Positions 60,765 to 64,000 of a DNA stretch of 64,000 nucleotides are shown in pieces. A program made the translations under genes and the position numbers. Position 1 is the first letter of the stretch. Each line of letters starts with the position of its first letter. Under the pieces are notes generated by a model. That model was not told the origin of the DNA and searched no databases. It was given only the letters and a program-made list of their open reading frames with translations. Origin of the DNA: CAZRQL01 sp964602415 (GTDB lineage: Bacteria > Bacteroidota > Bacteroidia > Cytophagales > Flammeovirgaceae); the NCBI GenBank assembly GCA_964602415.1, contig CAZRQL010000003.1, positions 100,917 to 164,916 of the forward strand, given 5' to 3'.

Positions 60765-62198
60765 ATGAATATGAACAGGCTGTGGATAGTGATTTGCTTA
60801 CTTCTTTCTAACTTTTATGCCTTATCCCAGACGTCTGAGATTAAAAAGTTTGGTTCTGACAGCGTTTTTGTCAAGCACATCATCATATTGGGCAATTCAA
60901 AAACCAAAGAAAGAATCATTTTGAGGGAGTTGAGCTTTCGCCCCGGCGACAGGCTACCCGTGCAAGGCCTGGATGAAAGATTGAAGCGAGACAACGATCT
61001 GGTTTTCAATACCCAACTGTTTACTTTTTCCTCTATCCAATACCAACTCTATCGGGGAGACACCATAGCCGTTTTTATTGAAGTCAATGAAGAATGGTAT
61101 TTTTGGCCTATTCCTATCATAGAAATAGGAGACAGAAGCATCAACGAGTGGTGGCGCAATAGGGGAGGAGGGTTTTCTCGCCTTAATTATGGGATGGATT
61201 TTCGCTGGGACAACTTTATGGGACAACGTGACCAACTCAAAATCAAGGCAAATATTGGCTTTACCAATCGCTTTACCTTGGCCTACCTTTACCCCTACAT
61301 CAATAAAAGTCAGACTTTAGGACTCAGGTTTGAGGCTCAGTACAGAGAAAGTAAATTTGTCCAGTACGCCACAGGCGAATTCAACCAGCGGCTTAACAGT
61401 TTGCTCGAAATCAAGGGGGATAAAGTGCTACTCAAGAGCTACAAATGGAATAATTATTTGATTTACAGGCCTAATTTTTATAGTTTTCATGAGGTTGGGC
61501 TGGGGTATATCTACGAACATACCGCCGACACCATCGCCAAACTCAACCCTGACTTTTTGCTTGACGGGCGCACAGAGATGGGGTACACTGCCTTGAGTTA
61601 CTCTTTTCGATACGACAAACGCGACTTGCGGCAATACCCCTTGGAGGGGTATTTTGTTGGGGGTGCCATCACTCAAAAAGGACTCGGCTCTTGGGATGCC
61701 ATCAGACAAACCGAACTGAGATTGGAAGCCCAAAAGTTTTGGAAACTTTCTAAGGTTTTTTACGCCAGCACTTCTCACCGCGCCAAGCTCTCAAGCCCAA
61801 GCCGACAGCCTTACATCGAAACCCGATCGTTTGGATACCGCGAAGACTACATCAGAGGCTTTGATTTGTACGTTATTGAGGGACAGCATTTTTACCTAAA
61901 TCGCAACTCTTTTAGACTCAAATGGTTGGACAAAACGCTTGGGCTTCAGAAAATCATTCCCATCCGTCAATTCAACAAAATACCGTTTAAAATTCTGAGC
62001 AAAACTTATTTTGATGCGGGCTTTGTCAGAAATGAGTTCGCCACCCCCTCAAACGGGCCACTTTACAACCAGCCTCTTTGGGGCTATGGAGTTGGTCTGG
62101 ATATCGTAACGGCTTACGAGAGGGTCATGCGCATCGAGTTTTCAAGAAACAATTTTGGCGAAAGTCGAATTTATATCAGTTTTGATGCAGATTTTTGA
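60765..62198 (+). CDS. BamA/TamA-like outer-membrane protein with POTRA domain
   Basis: The 477-residue protein has a signal peptide ending YALSQ, a POTRA-like segment (about 28-110, VFVKHIIILGNSKTKERIIL region, with GDRLPVQGLDERLKRDND), and a C-terminal barrel (about 130-477, repeated GLRFEAQYRES, GLGYIYEHT, LEGYFVGG and ending FDADF with a C-terminal Phe). It belongs to the Omp85 superfamily, which inserts proteins or lipids in the outer membrane. It has only one clear POTRA, so it is probably an accessory paralog rather than the essential BamA. Confidence 0.85.
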   Translation: MNMNRLWIVICLLLSNFYALSQTSEIKKFGSDSVFVKHIIILGNSKTKERIILRELSFRPGDRLPVQGLDERLKRDNDLVFNTQLFTFSSIQYQLYRGDTIAVFIEVNEEWYFWPIPIIEIGDRSINEWWRNRGGGFSRLNYGMDFRWDNFMGQRDQLKIKANIGFTNRFTLAYLYPYINKSQTLGLRFEAQYRESKFVQYATGEFNQRLNSLLEIKGDKVLLKSYKWNNYLIYRPNFYSFHEVGLGYIYEHTADTIAKLNPDFLLDGRTEMGYTALSYSFRYDKRDLRQYPLEGYFVGGAITQKGLGSWDAIRQTELRLEAQKFWKLSKVFYASTSHRAKLSSPSRQPYIETRSFGYREDYIRGFDLYVIEGQHFYLNRNSFRLKWLDKTLGLQKIIPIRQFNKIPFKILSKTYFDAGFVRNEFATPSNGPLYNQPLWGYGVGLDIVTAYERVMRIEFSRNNFGESRIYISFDADF

Positions 62199-62240
62199 GG
62201 CCAATCTCTACAATCGGGAAATAGCTGTTAGGTTTGTAAG

Positions 62241-63800
62241 ATGAACAAAGTGCTCACCCTCACGCCGCAAGTAGCTTTCAGTTCTGCTCAGTTGGATGCC
62301 TATGTCAGCAAAGAGTTCGGGCAGGTGTACTACCGCGTGCTCAAAAGGTCAATTGATGCCCGCAGCCGCGCTGTCAAGGTAAATTTGGAACTTGAAATCC
62401 TCAAAGATAAACCTTCTAATCATAAGATTTTCAGAGAGTTTGACTACAAAAATGTCGCATCGGCAGAGCCTGTTTTGATTGTTGGTTTTGGGCCGGCAGG
62501 ACTTTTTGCAGCCTTGCAGCTCATTGAGTTGGGTTTGAAGCCCATCGTCTTGGAGCGAGGCAAGGATGTCAAATCCAGACTCGCTGATATAGCCGATGTG
62601 AGCCGCCGCCACAAAGTACATCCCGATTCCAACTACTGTTTTGGCGAAGGTGGCGCGGGCACTTATTCAGATGGCAAGCTCTACACCCGCTCCACCAAGC
62701 GCGGCGATTTTAGACGCATTCTTGAAATTTTTGTCGCACACGGTGCCAATCCCGAAATTTTGATTGATGCCCATCCCCATATTGGCACAAACAAACTTCC
62801 AGCCATTGTGGCCGCCATGCGCAAACGAATCATCGAGCACGGCGGAGAGGTTTATTTTGAGACGCGAGTGGTTGATTTTGAGATACTCAACCACAGACTC
62901 ATCGGCGTTTGGGCTTTGCAGGGCACTACAAAAATTTTGTTTAAGGCCAAAGCTACCGTCTTGGCTACCGGGCACTCGGCAAGAGATATTTTTGAACTTT
63001 TGGCCGCCAAAAATATCCCAATCGAGTCCAAGCCTTTTGCTCTGGGAGTCAGGGTAGAGCACCCCCAAGCCTTGATTGATGAGGTGCGGTACAAGGGCTT
63101 TCAGCCCAAAAATATTTTACCGGCGGCTTCTTACAGTTTGGTTTGTCAGACTGATTTTCAGCAAAAAAGGCGCGGAGTGTTTTCTTTTTGCATGTGTCCG
63201 GGCGGCTATATTGTGCCGGCTGCCACTGCCGAGGGCGAAGTGGTGGTCAACGGGATGTCCCACGCCGCCCGCAATTCAAAATACGCCAATTCGGGAATCG
63301 TGGTGGCCGTAGAAAACGAAGACCTTGGGGCTTTTTCACGCTGCGGGGCTTTGGCGGCTTTGCGCTTTCAGCAAAGTGTCGAGCAGGCAGTCAGCCGGGC
63401 GGTTGAAGGCAGCCAAAGGGCATTGGCTCAAAGGATTCCCGATTTTATCAAAGCCAAAGTCTCTTCCTCTTTGCCCAAATGCAGCTATCAACCGGGTTTG
63501 GTTTCAGGTCAACTTAGCGACGTGCTACCTGCCGGCATAGCTGAAAGGCTCAAGTTTGGTTTTTTGGAGTTTGAGAAAAAGATGCGCGGTTTTGTCAGCG
63601 AGGAGGGCATCGCTTTGGCAGTGGAAAGCCGCACCTCTTCCCCCGTCAGAATCCCCCGCAACGACCGACTTGAGCACCCCCAAATCGAGGGCTTGTTTCC
63701 CTGCGGCGAAGGTGCAGGCTATGCGGGCGGGATAGCCTCTGCCGCCATGGACGGCGAAAGGTGCGCATTGGCCGTTTGGGAAAAAATCAACAACCGATAA
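62241..63800 (+). CDS. FAD-dependent dehydrogenase of the COG2509 type
   Basis: The 519-residue protein has an N-terminal extra domain (about 1-70), then a Rossmann FAD site (VLIVGFGPAGLFAALQL), FGEGGAGTYSDGKLYTR, a NAD/FAD-related VLATGHSARDIFELL, CMCPGGYIVPA and GEGAGYAGGIASAAMDG. It matches the uncharacterised FAD-dependent dehydrogenases found widely in Bacteroidota. The substrate is unknown. It lies 42 bases after the BamA-like gene on the same strand. Confidence 0.9.
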   Translation: MNKVLTLTPQVAFSSAQLDAYVSKEFGQVYYRVLKRSIDARSRAVKVNLELEILKDKPSNHKIFREFDYKNVASAEPVLIVGFGPAGLFAALQLIELGLKPIVLERGKDVKSRLADIADVSRRHKVHPDSNYCFGEGGAGTYSDGKLYTRSTKRGDFRRILEIFVAHGANPEILIDAHPHIGTNKLPAIVAAMRKRIIEHGGEVYFETRVVDFEILNHRLIGVWALQGTTKILFKAKATVLATGHSARDIFELLAAKNIPIESKPFALGVRVEHPQALIDEVRYKGFQPKNILPAASYSLVCQTDFQQKRRGVFSFCMCPGGYIVPAATAEGEVVVNGMSHAARNSKYANSGIVVAVENEDLGAFSRCGALAALRFQQSVEQAVSRAVEGSQRALAQRIPDFIKAKVSSSLPKCSYQPGLVSGQLSDVLPAGIAERLKFGFLEFEKKMRGFVSEEGIALAVESRTSSPVRIPRNDRLEHPQIEGLFPCGEGAGYAGGIASAAMDGERCALAVWEKINNR

Positions 63801-64000
63801 ACACCCAAAACAAATCCGCACCTTATACATTTTCAAAATAAATAGGGTTTTCTATCAATAAAGAGCTAAAAACTTAAATCTGTAGTGATGGTTACAAAAA
63901 ACCTGTTTATCAACACATTAACTATCATTAACAAATGAAAGGTGCAAAATTCACAAAAAATTCATATTGTATTTTTGATTTTTGATTTTTGATTTTTGAT
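63801..64000. other. 200-base AT-rich 3' region to the right edge
   Basis: No gene is seen. The stretch ends in the second copy of the flank plus heptanucleotide array (listed separately), which runs off the edge. Confidence 0.6.
63953..64000. repeat. Second copy of the flank plus (ATTTTTG)n tandem repeat, runs off right edge
   Basis: TTCACAAAAAATTCATAT (about 63953-63966, continuing to TTGT) leads to at least four exact ATTTTTG copies (63971-63998) and part of another at the window edge. The shared flank with 52503-52520, 11 kb away, shows that it is a dispersed element, not chance. Confidence 0.85.

Noticed and set aside
1..64000. CRISPR arrays, tRNA/rRNA genes and complete insertion sequences
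   Set aside because: No regularly spaced repeats, cloverleaf-like regions or transposase with terminal inverted repeats were found by eye. The only transposase-like gene is the partial RAYT at the left edge.

Overview
The window looks like chromosome from a Bacteroidota bacterium, most likely a Cytophagales-type lineage. The evidence is AT-rich DNA, promoters of the TAnnTTTG type, very weak Shine-Dalgarno sites, a protein with a type IX secretion (T9SS) C-terminal sorting tail, PorG/DUF6089-like barrels, Bacteroidota-specific small families (DUF4293, DUF6728, SiaB-like kinase), a CcoN-CcoO fusion and Na+-NQR. No rRNA, tRNA, CRISPR array or complete insertion sequence was seen. Family names come from motif recognition by eye; no database search was run.

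Layout. 1-3.7 kb is an accessory island on the minus strand: an intact hsdM methylase gene carrying in-frame palindromic insertions, a two-gene toxin-antitoxin-like module (a 312-residue protein plus a PIN toxin), a second, 96% identical copy of the hsdM 3' end, a REP-like repeat, and the start of a REP-associated tyrosine transposase that leaves the window on the left. 3.7-20.2 kb is envelope, signalling and central metabolism: a seven-LysM protein without signal peptide, DUF4293, an efflux adaptor, two PorG-like barrels, LptE, a PAS-SpoIIE phosphatase, an MBL hydrolase, a nucleotide-transporter/HEAT/cNMP fusion, SucA and PFK. 20.2-25.4 kb is a cbb3 oxidase operon (ccoS, ccoNO, ccoQ, ccoP, ccoG). 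25.4-37 kb holds a rhodanese lipoprotein, a NeuD-like acyltransferase, a Zn/Mn-binding lipoprotein, a TlpA-like protein, kynurenine monooxygenase, a short-chain dehydrogenase, a response-regulator receiver fused to a phosphohexomutase, a CHASE2/FecR-like pair and an aldehyde dehydrogenase. 37-45.9 kb is a DUF2339 protein, nqrABCDE (no nqrF), a HisA-like protein, RecR and DUF6728. 46-64 kb is a TolC-like protein, unknown envelope proteins, a GT2 glycosyltransferase, an orphan PaaA, Dtd, an AT-rich pair of unknown secreted proteins behind a heptanucleotide tandem repeat, AccC, a CCG-domain Fe-S protein, a SiaB-like kinase with a Zn/Mn ABC ATPase, a Calx-beta/T9SS adhesin, a BamA/TamA-like protein and a COG2509-type flavoprotein.

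How the genes work together. The cbb3 oxidase, Na+-NQR and SucA form a respiratory core. Kynurenine monooxygenase points to NAD synthesis from tryptophan. LptE, BamA-like, PorG-like, TolC and the efflux adaptor serve the outer membrane. The PAS-SpoIIE phosphatase and the SiaB-like kinase, 46 kb apart, could be opposing enzymes of one partner-switching pathway.

The most unusual items are the toxin-antitoxin-like cassette between two hsdM 3' ends, the palindromic elements inserted in-frame in HsdM, the receiver-phosphohexomutase fusion, the (ATTTTTG)n array with a shared flank present at two places (one ahead of a secreted Cys-rich peptide and a 421-residue partner), and the HisA-like enzyme lacking the first catalytic Asp.
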